In this document: positions 35,329-45,318 of the stretch, piece after piece
Layout of the letters: every line of letters begins with the position of its first letter
Position numbering within the stretch: position 1 is the first letter of the stretch
DNA from: Bradyrhizobium cajani
GTDB taxonomy: Bacteria > Pseudomonadota > Alphaproteobacteria > Rhizobiales > Xanthobacteraceae
Length of the DNA: 64,000 nucleotides
NCBI RefSeq assembly: GCF_009759665.1
Contig: NZ_WQNE01000034.1
Location: 1 to 64,000, forward strand
Direction: 5' to 3'
Made by a program: the position numbers and the translations under genes
The notes under the pieces: generated by a model
What the model saw: the letters and a program-made list of their open reading frames with translations, nothing else
Told to the model about the DNA's origin: nothing
Database searches by the model: none

Positions 35329-36009
35329 TCAACCCACCTTCAGCGCTTCCACTTTCAGGGCCTTGGCATAGACCACGCCGGAATTGGTGATGTGGGTGGT
35401 CATCAGCTGTTCGAAAGCTGCAAACTCTCCGCGCCCGAACAAATCGAGCAGCTTGCGGTGCTCGTCGAACGACGTGCGGGTCCGCACGTCGATCGGCGAG
35501 GTCAAATTGGTGCGGAGCGCGGCGACGCGGCCGGAGACGAGCTGATAGGATTCGGCGAGGTAACGATTGCCGCAATGGGCGAACAGCGCCTCGTGAAACG
35601 CGGCATCGGCGCGGCCATAGGCGATGTTGTCTCGTGCCGCGACCGCCGGCTCCATCGCCGCGATCGCCTCACTCATCGTCGCCACTGCACCGTCGCGATC
35701 ATGACGGTAGGCGAGCTCGGCGGCCCTGGGTTCGAGCGCGATGCGGAAGGTGCAGAGCGCCGTGATGTCCTCGGCGCTCGGCGTGAACACGAAGCTGCCG
35801 ACCTGCGGCCGGATCACCACGAGCCCCTGCGCCTGCAGCTGGCCCATCGCCTCGCGCACCGGTGTGCGGCTGACGCCGAATGAGTTTGCCACCATCTCCT
35901 CGGAAATGGCAGCGCCGAACGCGAACTCGCCGTCGATGATGGCCTGGCGCAGCCGCTGCATCACCCGCTGCGACAGCGATTTCGGCGTATCGAGCTTGAG
36001 CGATCGCAT
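35329..36009 (-). CDS. GntR family regulator (FadR/VanR-type, FCD domain)
   Basis: The 226-residue protein has an N-terminal winged helix (SLSQRVMQRLRQAIIDGEF, EEMVANSFGVSRTPVREAMGQLQAQGLVVI) and a C-terminal helical FCD domain (FRIALEPRAAELAYRHD, FHEALFAHCGNRYL). FCD domains bind carboxylic acids, often with a metal. It lies seven bases downstream of the FAD dehydrogenase gene and divergent from a DapA-like gene, which it probably regulates in response to the hydroxy- or keto-acid substrate. Confidence 0.92.
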   Translation of the reverse strand: MRSLKLDTPKSLSQRVMQRLRQAIIDGEFAFGAAISEEMVANSFGVSRTPVREAMGQLQAQGLVVIRPQVGSFVFTPSAEDITALCTFRIALEPRAAELAYRHDRDGAVATMSEAIAAMEPAVAARDNIAYGRADAAFHEALFAHCGNRYLAESYQLVSGRVAALRTNLTSPIDVRTRTSFDEHRKLLDLFGRGEFAAFEQLMTTHITNSGVVYAKALKVEALKVG

Positions 36010-36016
36010 GGTGCTC

Positions 36017-37429
36017 TCAGATCACCTTGCCGGGATTGAGCAGATGATCGGGATCGAGCGCCGCCTTCAGCGTTCGCATCAGCGCGATCTCGGCCTCGCT
36101 CCGGGCGTGGCCCAGCCACATCTTCTTCAGCGTGCCGATGCCGTGCTCGGCGGAGACGCTGCCGCCCATCTCGCGCACGAGGCCGTAGATGATCGCGTCC
36201 ATCTCTTCCTTCGGCTGCTGCGCGACGGTGAGGCCGCTGACCCAGGAGACGAGATGCAGATTGCCGTCGCCGATATGGCCGTAATAGACGCTCTCGCAGC
36301 CCTTGATGCCGGAGGCCAGCGCGGCCTTGCAGCGCGTGGCGAACTCGTCCATGCGCGCGACCGCAAGACCGATGTCGTAGGAGATGTGCGGGCCCAGCAC
36401 CTGGCCGAACTCGGCGCAGATGTCGCGCACGCGCCAGAAGGCCTGCGTCTGCGCCAGCGATTGCGCCACGGCGGCGTCCGCAAGCAGCCCGCGCTCCATC
36501 AGCTCCTCGAGCCAGCTCTGGAAACGCGGCGCATCGAGGCTTTCGTCGGTACCCTGCGCCTCCACCAGCACGTAGAGGCCGTGGCCGGCGGCGACCGGCG
36601 GCTTCACGCCGGCGCGCGTCGTGATCACGTCCCAATAGTCCGGCCACATCACCTCGAAGGCCGACAGCAGCGGGCCGAGACCGCTGCGTGCCGCGTCGAG
36701 CAGCGCGATCACCGCGGCATAGTCCTGCAGCGCGCAGAGTGCCGCCATGGTCGAGCGCGGTTTCGGGAACAGCCGCAGCACCACGCGGGTGATGATGCCG
36801 AGCGTGCCTTCCGAACCGATGAAGAGATGCTTCAAATCGTAGCCGGCATTGTTCTTCATCAACTTGTTGAGACTGGTGATGATGGTGCCGTCCGGCAGCA
36901 CCACCTCCAGGCCGAGCACCAGCTCGCGTGTCATGCCGTAGCGGATGACGCGGTTGCCGCCGGCATTGGTCGAGAGGTTGCCGCCGATCGCGCAGGAGCC
37001 GCGCGAGCCGAGGTCGAGCGGAAAGAAGAAGCCGGCTTCATCGGCGGCCTTCTGGATCGTCTCCAGCGGCGTGCCGGCCTTGACCGTCATGGTTGCCGAG
37101 GCGCGGTCGATCTCCTCGATGCCGGTCATGCGCTCCAGTGAGATCGCGACCCAGCCCGCCTCAGGCGAGGCGCCGCGGCACAACCCGGTCAATCCGCCCT
37201 GCGGCACGAAGGGCAGCCGCGCCTGCCGGCAGGTCGCAATCGCATCGGCAACACCCTGCGCATCGAGCGGGCGGATCACCGCGCGCGGTGTCTGCGGCAG
37301 ACTCGCGCTCCAGTCATTGCAATTGCGGGCGGGCACGTCGGTGCCGGTCAGCACCGCGGCCGCGCCGAGCCGGTCGCGCAAGGCGCCGAGCAATTGGTCG
37401 GGATGCTCATTGGGGGTCACCATGTCCAT
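36017..37429 (-). CDS. FAD-linked 2-hydroxyacid dehydrogenase (GlcD/D-lactate dehydrogenase type)
   Basis: This 470-residue protein has an FAD-binding PCMH domain (residues 35-220, PFVPQGGLTGLCRGA, GSCAIGGNLSTNAGG, KHLFIGSEGTLGIIT) and an FAD-oxidase C-terminal domain ending VSAEHGIGTLKK. This family oxidises D-2-hydroxy acids such as D-lactate, glycolate or D-2-hydroxyglutarate, passing electrons to quinone or cytochrome. It forms an operon with GntR. The divergent DapA-like enzyme suggests that the oxo acid produced, or its precursor, is cleaved or formed by an aldolase. Confidence 0.92.
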   Translation of the reverse strand: MDMVTPNEHPDQLLGALRDRLGAAAVLTGTDVPARNCNDWSASLPQTPRAVIRPLDAQGVADAIATCRQARLPFVPQGGLTGLCRGASPEAGWVAISLERMTGIEEIDRASATMTVKAGTPLETIQKAADEAGFFFPLDLGSRGSCAIGGNLSTNAGGNRVIRYGMTRELVLGLEVVLPDGTIITSLNKLMKNNAGYDLKHLFIGSEGTLGIITRVVLRLFPKPRSTMAALCALQDYAAVIALLDAARSGLGPLLSAFEVMWPDYWDVITTRAGVKPPVAAGHGLYVLVEAQGTDESLDAPRFQSWLEELMERGLLADAAVAQSLAQTQAFWRVRDICAEFGQVLGPHISYDIGLAVARMDEFATRCKAALASGIKGCESVYYGHIGDGNLHLVSWVSGLTVAQQPKEEMDAIIYGLVREMGGSVSAEHGIGTLKKMWLGHARSEAEIALMRTLKAALDPDHLLNPGKVI

Positions 37430-37489
37430 GCGAGACCTCCTTGGGGATCTGGTCGTGCGCCGTGACGGCGGAAAGCATTTGCGTCCTTC

Positions 37490-37506
37490 TTGTATGTAAG
37501 GTACAA
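37490..37506. promoter_or_regulatory. Candidate GntR operator TTGTA-N7-TACAA
   Basis: A perfect five-base inverted repeat with seven-base spacing (TTGTATGTAAGGTACAA) lies in the AT-rich divergent region between the FAD dehydrogenase and DapA-like genes. FadR/VanR-type sites are commonly short palindromes containing TTGTA or TACAA-like arms. It is well placed to control both directions. Confidence 0.55.
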
Positions 37507-37601
37507 CTTAAAAAGTAAAGTAAAAACAAGCCTCACGAGGCCGCCCCGGGATGGCTCGGGGATCAGGGGCCTGGTCCGAGGCGACAGCAAAGGGTGGTGT
37601 G

Positions 37602-38486
37602 ATGACGGAGGCAATTCGCGGGTTCTGGGTGGCATCGGCGACGCCGCTGGCGACGGACGGCAGCGTGGACTCCGCCAAGCTCGCGGCTCACGCCAAGCAA
37701 TTGTTCGGCAAGGGCGTCGACGGCGTCGTGCTGTTCGGCACCACCGGCGAGGGCACCTCCTTCAATGTCCCCGAGCGCGTCGCGACCATCGAAGCCGTGC
37801 TCAAGGCCGGCGTCGCGCCGGAACGCATCGGCATCGGCGGCGGCTTCCCCGCCATCGCCGACAGCATCGCACTCTCGCGCGCCGTGCTCGGCCTCGGCCT
37901 GCGTCACGTGCTGCTGCTGCCGCCCTATTTCGACCGCAGCGTCACGCCCGAGGGCATCGAGGATGCCTTCGCCGCGATCATCGACGGCGTCGCCGACGAC
38001 CGCCTGCGCGCCTATCTCTATCACATCCCGCAGGTCTCGGGCGTTGCGATCCCGACCAGCGCCGCCGCAAGCCTGCGCAAGCGTTACGGCAAGGTGGTCG
38101 CGGGCCTGAAGGACTCCAGCGGCGACTTCAAGCAGTTCCAGGCGTTCCGCGCCGCCGCGCCGGAGCTCGCCATCACCGTCGGCAACGAAGCCGACATTAC
38201 CCGCGCGATCGCCGCCGGCGGCGCCGGCACCATCTGCGGCATGGCCAATGTCGTGCCGGAGCTAGTCAAGGGCATGCTCGACGGCAAGGATGTCGAAGCG
38301 CGCATGCAGGCTGCGATCGACGTCGTGGTGAAGACGCCATCCTTCCTTGCGACGCTGAAGGCGATCCTCGCGGCACAGACGGGCGATGCAGGCTGGCTGC
38401 GCGTGCGCCCGCCGCTTCGCGCATTGTCCGACGGCGCTGCGTTCAAGCGACAGCTCGACGAATTGATGGCGCCTGCGATCGCATGA
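37602..38486 (+). CDS. Dihydrodipicolinate synthase-family aldolase/dehydratase
   Basis: This 294-residue TIM barrel has the substrate-loop motif GTTGEGTSF near residue 47, YLYHIPQVSG carrying the general acid Tyr near 136, and the Schiff-base lysine in AGLKDSSGDF near 168. It is a pyruvate-dependent class I aldolase or keto-acid dehydratase rather than the housekeeping DapA. The ATG at 37602 follows a purine-rich sequence. It is divergent from the GntR/FAD-dehydrogenase pair and probably belongs to the same catabolic unit for a hydroxy or sugar acid. Confidence 0.9.
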   Translation: MTEAIRGFWVASATPLATDGSVDSAKLAAHAKQLFGKGVDGVVLFGTTGEGTSFNVPERVATIEAVLKAGVAPERIGIGGGFPAIADSIALSRAVLGLGLRHVLLLPPYFDRSVTPEGIEDAFAAIIDGVADDRLRAYLYHIPQVSGVAIPTSAAASLRKRYGKVVAGLKDSSGDFKQFQAFRAAAPELAITVGNEADITRAIAAGGAGTICGMANVVPELVKGMLDGKDVEARMQAAIDVVVKTPSFLATLKAILAAQTGDAGWLRVRPPLRALSDGAAFKRQLDELMAPAIA

Positions 38487-38584
38487 GATCTCACAACGTC
38501 GCGACATGTTGCCGTGAATTCGCGTGCAGCGTGTCGCCATCGCTGCCGGATCAATCGGTGATTGACGTTTGGCGCCGCTCAACG

Positions 38585-38601
38585 CTTAGAACGATTCAAC
38601 A
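38585..38601 (+). promoter_or_regulatory. ICE/Irr-box-like iron control element
   Basis: CTTAGAACGATTCAACA matches the rhizobial iron control element TTTAGAA-N3-TTCTAAA at 11 of 14 fixed positions, with the left half nearly perfect. It lies 88 bases upstream of the start codon of the TonB-dependent receptor gene, where an Irr site would be expected. The consensus is recalled from published Bradyrhizobium work; assignment is inference. Confidence 0.5.
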
Positions 38602-38688
38602 CTAGAGCGATTCAAGTCCGGCTACGGTTCTCTTCGATCCCGGCGGCTGTTACAGGCGCACACTTCAATGCTCTTGACTTGAAGTGGA

Positions 38689-41007
38689 ATGAAAGTGCGT
38701 GCCCCCGTGGATGGCCAGCATGACAGCGGCCATCATCGTGCTGCCGGCAAGAGCCGTGCAGGCCTTCTCATTGGAGCAGCCGTGCTGCTCGCCGAATCTG
38801 CCTCCAACACAACGACCGCGCGGGCGCAATCGGCGCTGCCGCCTGTGACGGTGGATGCGCCGGCGCAGCGGCCGAAGCCGGTGCGTGCCTCGCAACAGTC
38901 CCCGCGCCGCGCGCAAACCGCTGCTCGTAATCCTGCACCCGCAGCGCCAACACTCTCGGAACGCGCCGCCGCTGCGGCCGCCGCCCAACAGGCCGCCAAG
39001 CTCGGCTACCGCGCGATGCCGAGCGCCACCACGCTGCGCAGCGGTGCCTCGCCGCTCGACACTTCGCAGGCCGTCAACGTCGTGCCCGAGCAGGTGTTGA
39101 AGGACCAGCTCCCACGCAACATCGACGATGCGCTCATCAACGTTTCCGGCATCACCCAGACCAATACGCTGGCGGGCAGCCAGGACGCCGTGATCCGCCG
39201 TGGCTTCGGCGACAACCGCGATGGCTCGATCATGCGCAACGGCATGCCGCTGGTGCAGGGACGCAGCTTCAATCCCGCGGTCGAAAGCGTCGAGGTGCTC
39301 AAGGGCCCGGCCTCGCTGCTCTACGGCATCATGGATCCCGGCGGCATCGTCAACACCATCAGCAAACGGCCGGAGCTCTATCAGCACGGCTCGGTCACGC
39401 TGCTCGGTTCCGCCTTCAGCGCCTCGAAGACCGGCGCCGACGGTCTCCTCGACATCACAGGCCCCATTGGCGACCAGGGCCTTGCCTATCGCTTCATCGG
39501 TTATGGCGTCAGCGAAGACTACTGGCGCAATTTCGGCCGTCACCGCGAGATGCTGGTGGCGCCGTCACTGGCCTGGTACGGCCAGGACACCACGGTCCAG
39601 CTCAACTACGAGCATCGCGAATTCATCTATCCGTTCGATCGCGGCACGGCGTTCAATCCGGTGACCAAGGCGCCGCTGGCGGTACCCGCCACGCGCCGGC
39701 TCGACGAACCCTTCAACAACACCTGGGGCACGTCGGACCTGATCCAGGCTTCGGTCGAGCACCGCTTCAATCAGGATTGGAAGCTCTACGCCGGCTACAG
39801 CTACAACACCGAAACCTTCAGCGCCAACCAGCTACGGATCACAGGCATCAACTTCACAACCGGCGCAGAGACGCGCAGCAATGACGGCACGCAGGGTTCG
39901 CTCAGCAATGTCAGCTACGGAACGTCCTACGTCTCCGGCGGCTTCTGGCTCGGCAACATGCGCAACGAGGTGCTGTTTGGCGGTGACGGCCAGTATCGCA
40001 CCATCTACCGTGACAATCTGATCCGGCAGGCGACGCCCGCCATCAATATCTACAATCCCGTCTACGGCTTGATCGGACCTGGTACCACCGTCTCGAACTC
40101 CGACAGCGCCCAGACCGACAAGCTCGGTCAGTGGTCGCTGTTCTTCCAGGACACGCTGCATCTGACTGAACGCTTCGCGCTGGTCGGTGGCGTGCGTTAC
40201 ATGGATTACGACCAGATCGCCGGACGCGGCAAGCCGTTCGTCACCAACACCAACGTGTCCCAGGACAAGGTGCTTCCGCTCGGCGGCGCCATCTTCAAGC
40301 TGACCGACCAGATCTCGCTGTATGCAAGCTACACTGAATCGCTGAAGCCGAATTCGACCATCGCGCCGATCGGCATCGTGATCGACTCGAATGTCGCTCC
40401 GGAGGAAGGCGTGTCATACGAGACCGGCGTCAAGTTCGATCTGAACAAGCGCATCTCCGGTACGCTTGCGCTCTACGATCTCGACAAGAAGAACGTGCAG
40501 ACGACGAAGACGAACAGCGCAGGCGTCGTGGAGCTCCACACCGTCGGCCGCGCCCGCTCGCGCGGCGTCGAGTTGGACGTCACCGGCAGGCTCACCGACA
40601 GCTGGGCCCTGATCGGGAGCTATGGCTATACCGACGCCCGCGTGACGGCGTCCGAGGATCTGACGTTGCTCGGCAAGAAGCTGCAAAACGTCGCTTTGAA
40701 CACAGCCTCGCTCTATCTGGTCTATGACTTCGGCACCGCATTGCCGGGCCAGCTTCGTCTCGGCGGCGGCGCGCGCTACGTCGGCGATCGTCCCGGCGAT
40801 TCCATCAATTCCTTCTTCTTGCCGTCCTATGTGGTCGCCGATATCTTCGCGACCTATGAGACGAAACACCAGAACACGCCGGTGATCTATCAGCTCAATG
40901 TCAAGAACCTGTTCGACACCGTCTACTATCCCTCCGCTGTCAACAATCTGAACGTCGCGATCGGTGATGCGCGGCGCGTCTCGCTGTCGGCAACGGTGAA
41001 GTTCTAG
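38689..41007 (+). CDS. TonB-dependent siderophore receptor
   Basis: In this 772-residue outer-membrane receptor an N-terminal signal region (AGLLIGAAVLLAESASNTTTARA) is followed by a Pro/Ala-rich stretch. The plug domain is at about 110-235 (VNVVPEQVLKDQLPRNIDDALINVSGI, RGFGDNRDGSIMRNGMPL, VEVLKGPASLLYG, GGIVNTISKRP). The beta-barrel ends in the terminal Phe SLSATVKF. These are features of the ferrichrome/ferric-siderophore class. No STN signalling domain is present, so it is a plain transporter. A PepSY-domain protein gene follows, and an ICE-like element is upstream. Confidence 0.94.
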   Translation: MKVRAPVDGQHDSGHHRAAGKSRAGLLIGAAVLLAESASNTTTARAQSALPPVTVDAPAQRPKPVRASQQSPRRAQTAARNPAPAAPTLSERAAAAAAAQQAAKLGYRAMPSATTLRSGASPLDTSQAVNVVPEQVLKDQLPRNIDDALINVSGITQTNTLAGSQDAVIRRGFGDNRDGSIMRNGMPLVQGRSFNPAVESVEVLKGPASLLYGIMDPGGIVNTISKRPELYQHGSVTLLGSAFSASKTGADGLLDITGPIGDQGLAYRFIGYGVSEDYWRNFGRHREMLVAPSLAWYGQDTTVQLNYEHREFIYPFDRGTAFNPVTKAPLAVPATRRLDEPFNNTWGTSDLIQASVEHRFNQDWKLYAGYSYNTETFSANQLRITGINFTTGAETRSNDGTQGSLSNVSYGTSYVSGGFWLGNMRNEVLFGGDGQYRTIYRDNLIRQATPAINIYNPVYGLIGPGTTVSNSDSAQTDKLGQWSLFFQDTLHLTERFALVGGVRYMDYDQIAGRGKPFVTNTNVSQDKVLPLGGAIFKLTDQISLYASYTESLKPNSTIAPIGIVIDSNVAPEEGVSYETGVKFDLNKRISGTLALYDLDKKNVQTTKTNSAGVVELHTVGRARSRGVELDVTGRLTDSWALIGSYGYTDARVTASEDLTLLGKKLQNVALNTASLYLVYDFGTALPGQLRLGGGARYVGDRPGDSINSFFLPSYVVADIFATYETKHQNTPVIYQLNVKNLFDTVYYPSAVNNLNVAIGDARRVSLSATVKF

Positions 41008-41070
41008 GGTTGGCCGTGCGGCACACCCACACGGAATTACTGATCGGGCGGGTCATGGAGCCCGGCTTCG

Positions 41071-42252
41071 ATGAGTAGGGTAGGGCACAAGATCAAGGCG
41101 GCTCTGCTTCAGGTCCACTCCATCGCGGGCCTCATCCTCGCGCTGCTGCTTGCCCTGATCGCGCTGACCGGCGCGATCATGAGTTTCGAGGACGAGATCG
41201 TCGATCATCTCAACGCCGACATCATGCATGTCGCGCCGCGGACCGCGCCGGTGCTGATGCCCGACGAACTGGTCGCCCGGTTGAAGGCAGCGCAGGATTT
41301 CGGCAAGGTCTCGGCCGTCACGCTGTCGAGCGATCCGTCGGCGACGGTGCGTGTCCGCTTCGCCCGCGACGAGCAGGGCGCGCGGCCGATGTCGCTCTAT
41401 GTCGATCCCCATGACGCGCGCGTGCTGGGCTCGCCGCGCGGCGAAGAGTTCTTCGCGACCGTGCGCAGGCTGCATCGCTGGCTGCTGATCCCCGGCGACG
41501 CCAAGGGCTGGGGACGCCAGATCACCGGCGTCGCCGCGCTCGGCCTGATCGTCATGCTGGTCTCGGGCCTCGTGCTGCGCTGGCCGCGGCGCGCCGGCAG
41601 CGTGAAGATGTGGTTGAAGCCGAATCTCGGAATCGGTGGCCGTGCGCTGCATCGATCGCTGCATGCGGTGATCGGAACCTGGGTTCTGCCGGTCTATCTG
41701 GTGATGACGCTGACCGGGCTGTGGTACTCGTTCGACTGGTACAAGGACGGTGTCGTCTGGCTGTTGTCGCGCCCGCACGTCGCCGCCGCAAAAATGGAGA
41801 CGAAGGCGCCACGCGCGCCCGGCCGAGCCGAGCCGGTTCAGCCGATCGGATTCGATCAGGCATGGACGACGTTCCGGCGCGAGGAGGGCGAGCGATTCTC
41901 CAGGGCCTTGCTGACGCTGCCGGCCGGTTCAGGCACAGTGATCCGGATTCGGTCGTGGGGGAAGGATTCGACGCTCGACACCACGCGCGACGAATTCCGC
42001 ATCGATGCCGTCACCGGTCAGCTGGTCTCCGCGGAGCGCTACGCCGACAAGACGCTCGGCGAGAAGATCATCGCGAACGTGCTCGACATCCATCGGGGTG
42101 CGGTGCTGGGCTGGCCCGGCAAGCTTGTGTTCATGATTGCCGCGGCGCTGATGCCGCTGTTCTCGGTCACCGGCATCCTGCTCTATTTGTCGCGCCGAAA
42201 GCTGCGGCGTCCTGCGCAGCCGCCGCTCGGGCGGCTCGTTCCGGGCGAGTGA
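41071..42252 (+). CDS. PepSY-associated TM protein (ferric-siderophore reductase-like)
   Basis: The 393-residue PepSY_TM family protein has four membrane helices: SIAGLILALLLALIALTGAIMSF, ITGVAALGLIVMLVSGLVLRW, VIGTWVLPVYLVMTLTGLWYSF and LVFMIAAALMPLFSVTGILLYL. A PepSY domain lies between helices one and two, and another periplasmic segment between three and four. Paired His residues (VHSIAG, LHRWLL, LHRSLH, DIHRGA) could hold heme. Neighbouring a siderophore receptor, it probably reduces or helps release iron at the inner membrane. Confidence 0.88.
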   Translation: MSRVGHKIKAALLQVHSIAGLILALLLALIALTGAIMSFEDEIVDHLNADIMHVAPRTAPVLMPDELVARLKAAQDFGKVSAVTLSSDPSATVRVRFARDEQGARPMSLYVDPHDARVLGSPRGEEFFATVRRLHRWLLIPGDAKGWGRQITGVAALGLIVMLVSGLVLRWPRRAGSVKMWLKPNLGIGGRALHRSLHAVIGTWVLPVYLVMTLTGLWYSFDWYKDGVVWLLSRPHVAAAKMETKAPRAPGRAEPVQPIGFDQAWTTFRREEGERFSRALLTLPAGSGTVIRIRSWGKDSTLDTTRDEFRIDAVTGQLVSAERYADKTLGEKIIANVLDIHRGAVLGWPGKLVFMIAAALMPLFSVTGILLYLSRRKLRRPAQPPLGRLVPGE

Positions 42253-42327
42253 GCGGCTGCCGGAAAGGCTAGCCAACACCTCGACAATCGTTCAAAAGCT
42301 CCAGGCCGTCTTGTCAGGGTCCGTGCC

Positions 42328-43560
42328 ATGAAGCTCCCCGCCGCCACTCCAGCCGATATTCGCCGTGCGCTGCTCCTGCGTGAGGAGATCGCACTGCTCG
42401 ATCTCAGGCATGAAGCGGCCTTCGCGACCGGCCATCCGCTGTTTGCCGCCAACATGGCCGCCGGCCGGATCGAGATCGAGGCCGAGCTGCGGCTGCCGCG
42501 CAAGGACGTGCCAATCGTGCTCTATGATGACGGCGAGGGGCTGGTCGCGGCCAGCGCCGAACGCCTTGCCGCGCTCGGCTACAGCAATATCAGTGCCCTC
42601 GACGGCGGGCTGAAGGCCTGGCGCGCGGCGGGCTATCAGGTGTTCGAGGACGTCAACTCCTATTCCAAGGCGTTTGGCGAGTTGGTCGAGGCGCGCAGGC
42701 ATACACCCTCACTCAGCGCCGACGAGGTGGCAAAGCTGATCGCTGACAAGGCGAACATCGCCATTCTCGACGTCCGTCGTTTCGACGAATATGCGACCAT
42801 GAACATTCCGGGCTCGGTCAGCGTGCCCGGCGCGGAGCTGGTCCTGCGGGCAGGCAGCGCGGCGCCCGATCGCGACACCACCATCATCGTCAACTGTGCC
42901 GGCCGCACGCGCTCGATCATCGGCACGCAGTCGCTGATCAATGCAGGCGTGCCCAACAAGGTTCGCGCGCTGCGCAACGGCACCATTGGCTGGACGCTGG
43001 CGCGGCATGCGCTCAACCACGGTGCTGACCGGCGCGGCACGATCGGGCCGTTCGAGGGCGGCCCGGCCAATGCCCGCGACGTCGCCTATCGCGCCGGCGT
43101 TCGACATATCGGGGTCGGCGAGATGTTGGCGCTGCTCGCGCACACCGATCGGACGCTCTATCGCTTCGACGTGCGCGACGCCGAGGAATATGCGGCCGGC
43201 CATCTCCCGGGCTTCCGTCACTATCCGGGCGGTCAGCTCGTCCAGGAGACCGACATGGCCGCGCCCGTGCGCGGCGCGCGCATCCTCCTGACCGACGACA
43301 AGGGCGTCCGCGCCGACATGACGGCGTCGTGGCTCGCGCAGATGGGCTGGGAGGTCTATGTGCTCGAAGGCGGCTATGATGGCGCGCTCGATGTCGGTCC
43401 GCCGCGCGTGCTGCCCAAGCCCGACCCGGCGCATCGCTACCGCCGGCCCTATGAGGGCACCGATGTCGCCGAACGCGCGATGCAGGCCTATCTCGATTGG
43501 GAGTACGGCCTGGTCGAGCAGCTCCGCCTTGACGGCACGCACGGGTTCTACGTGATCTGA
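42328..43560 (+). CDS. Three-domain rhodanese-like protein
   Basis: The 410-residue protein has three rhodanese repeats, at about 1-110, 125-240 and 255-355, plus a C-terminal tail. Only the second has the catalytic loop NCAGRTRS with cysteine. The first has YDDGEG and the third TDDKGV in the same place, so those units are probably structural. It resembles multi-rhodanese sulfurtransferases that move sulfane sulfur. It follows the iron genes by 76 bases, perhaps by chance. Confidence 0.88.
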   Translation: MKLPAATPADIRRALLLREEIALLDLRHEAAFATGHPLFAANMAAGRIEIEAELRLPRKDVPIVLYDDGEGLVAASAERLAALGYSNISALDGGLKAWRAAGYQVFEDVNSYSKAFGELVEARRHTPSLSADEVAKLIADKANIAILDVRRFDEYATMNIPGSVSVPGAELVLRAGSAAPDRDTTIIVNCAGRTRSIIGTQSLINAGVPNKVRALRNGTIGWTLARHALNHGADRRGTIGPFEGGPANARDVAYRAGVRHIGVGEMLALLAHTDRTLYRFDVRDAEEYAAGHLPGFRHYPGGQLVQETDMAAPVRGARILLTDDKGVRADMTASWLAQMGWEVYVLEGGYDGALDVGPPRVLPKPDPAHRYRRPYEGTDVAERAMQAYLDWEYGLVEQLRLDGTHGFYVI

Positions 43561-43594
43561 CCGGGCGGGCTCGCCGCGAGCCGTACACCATCAC

Positions 43595-43744
43595 CGTCAC
43601 CCCCGCGCAACGGCGAAGCCGTTGTCGCTGAGGTGGCCGCTTCTTAGCGGCCCTCGAAGGGCGACGGCCCGGCTGGGCCGTTCATCCTTCGAGGCTCACC
43701 CTGCGGTGCATTCGCACCGCAGAGCTCGCGCCTCAGGATGACGG
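43595..43744. repeat. Palindromic mosaic repeat upstream of serA
   Basis: The element contains AACGGCGAAGCCGTT, GGCCGCTTCTTAGCGGCC, GACGGCCCGGCTGGGCCGT, CATCCTTCGAGGCTC and GCGGTGCATTCGCACCGC, ending in CCTCAGGATGACGG. These are several stacked hairpins of the type common in rhizobial intergenic elements. It occupies most of the 300-base gap, and no gene is visible there. Confidence 0.75.
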
Positions 43745-43862
43745 AGTTGCTGATACAAGCGTGGAGGGAGGCGCCATCTTCTCCCCGTATCCAAGCCCTA
43801 TTGTGCTGCGCGTCGTCCGCGGTCTATGAGCTGCGGGCAAAGCTGCCACTTACGGAGACACC

Positions 43863-45104
<1,242 letters not shown>

Positions 45105-45107
<3 letters not shown>

Positions 45108-45210
45108 AGCATTATCGGTTCTGATTGAATCAGAACCGAAGCTCTAGATTCTTGTTTTGACGCGTTTTCTTCACGCGAACCGGTATCCACTTCGCTCGAA
45201 AACGCTCTAG
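45105..45210. repeat. Two-hairpin palindromic repeat starting in the serA stop codon
   Basis: The left hairpin pairs CGGTTCTGATT with AATCAGAACCG between AGAGC and GCTCT. The right part runs from GACGCGTTTTCTTCACGCG through TTCGCTCGAAAACGCTCTAG. It is a familiar rhizobial repeat. It begins TAGAGC like the repeat at 32569, and in both places the TAG is the stop codon of the gene before. It may also end the serA transcript. Confidence 0.85.
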
Positions 45211-45318
45211 GCACCCACGTTCTGGTTGCAATGATCGGCCGCGGCTCTCTACACTGTCGTCATCCTCGGCGTGTTACAAATCGCGTCGAATTTGAGCTTC
45301 AGTTGCGTCGGTGCCGCG

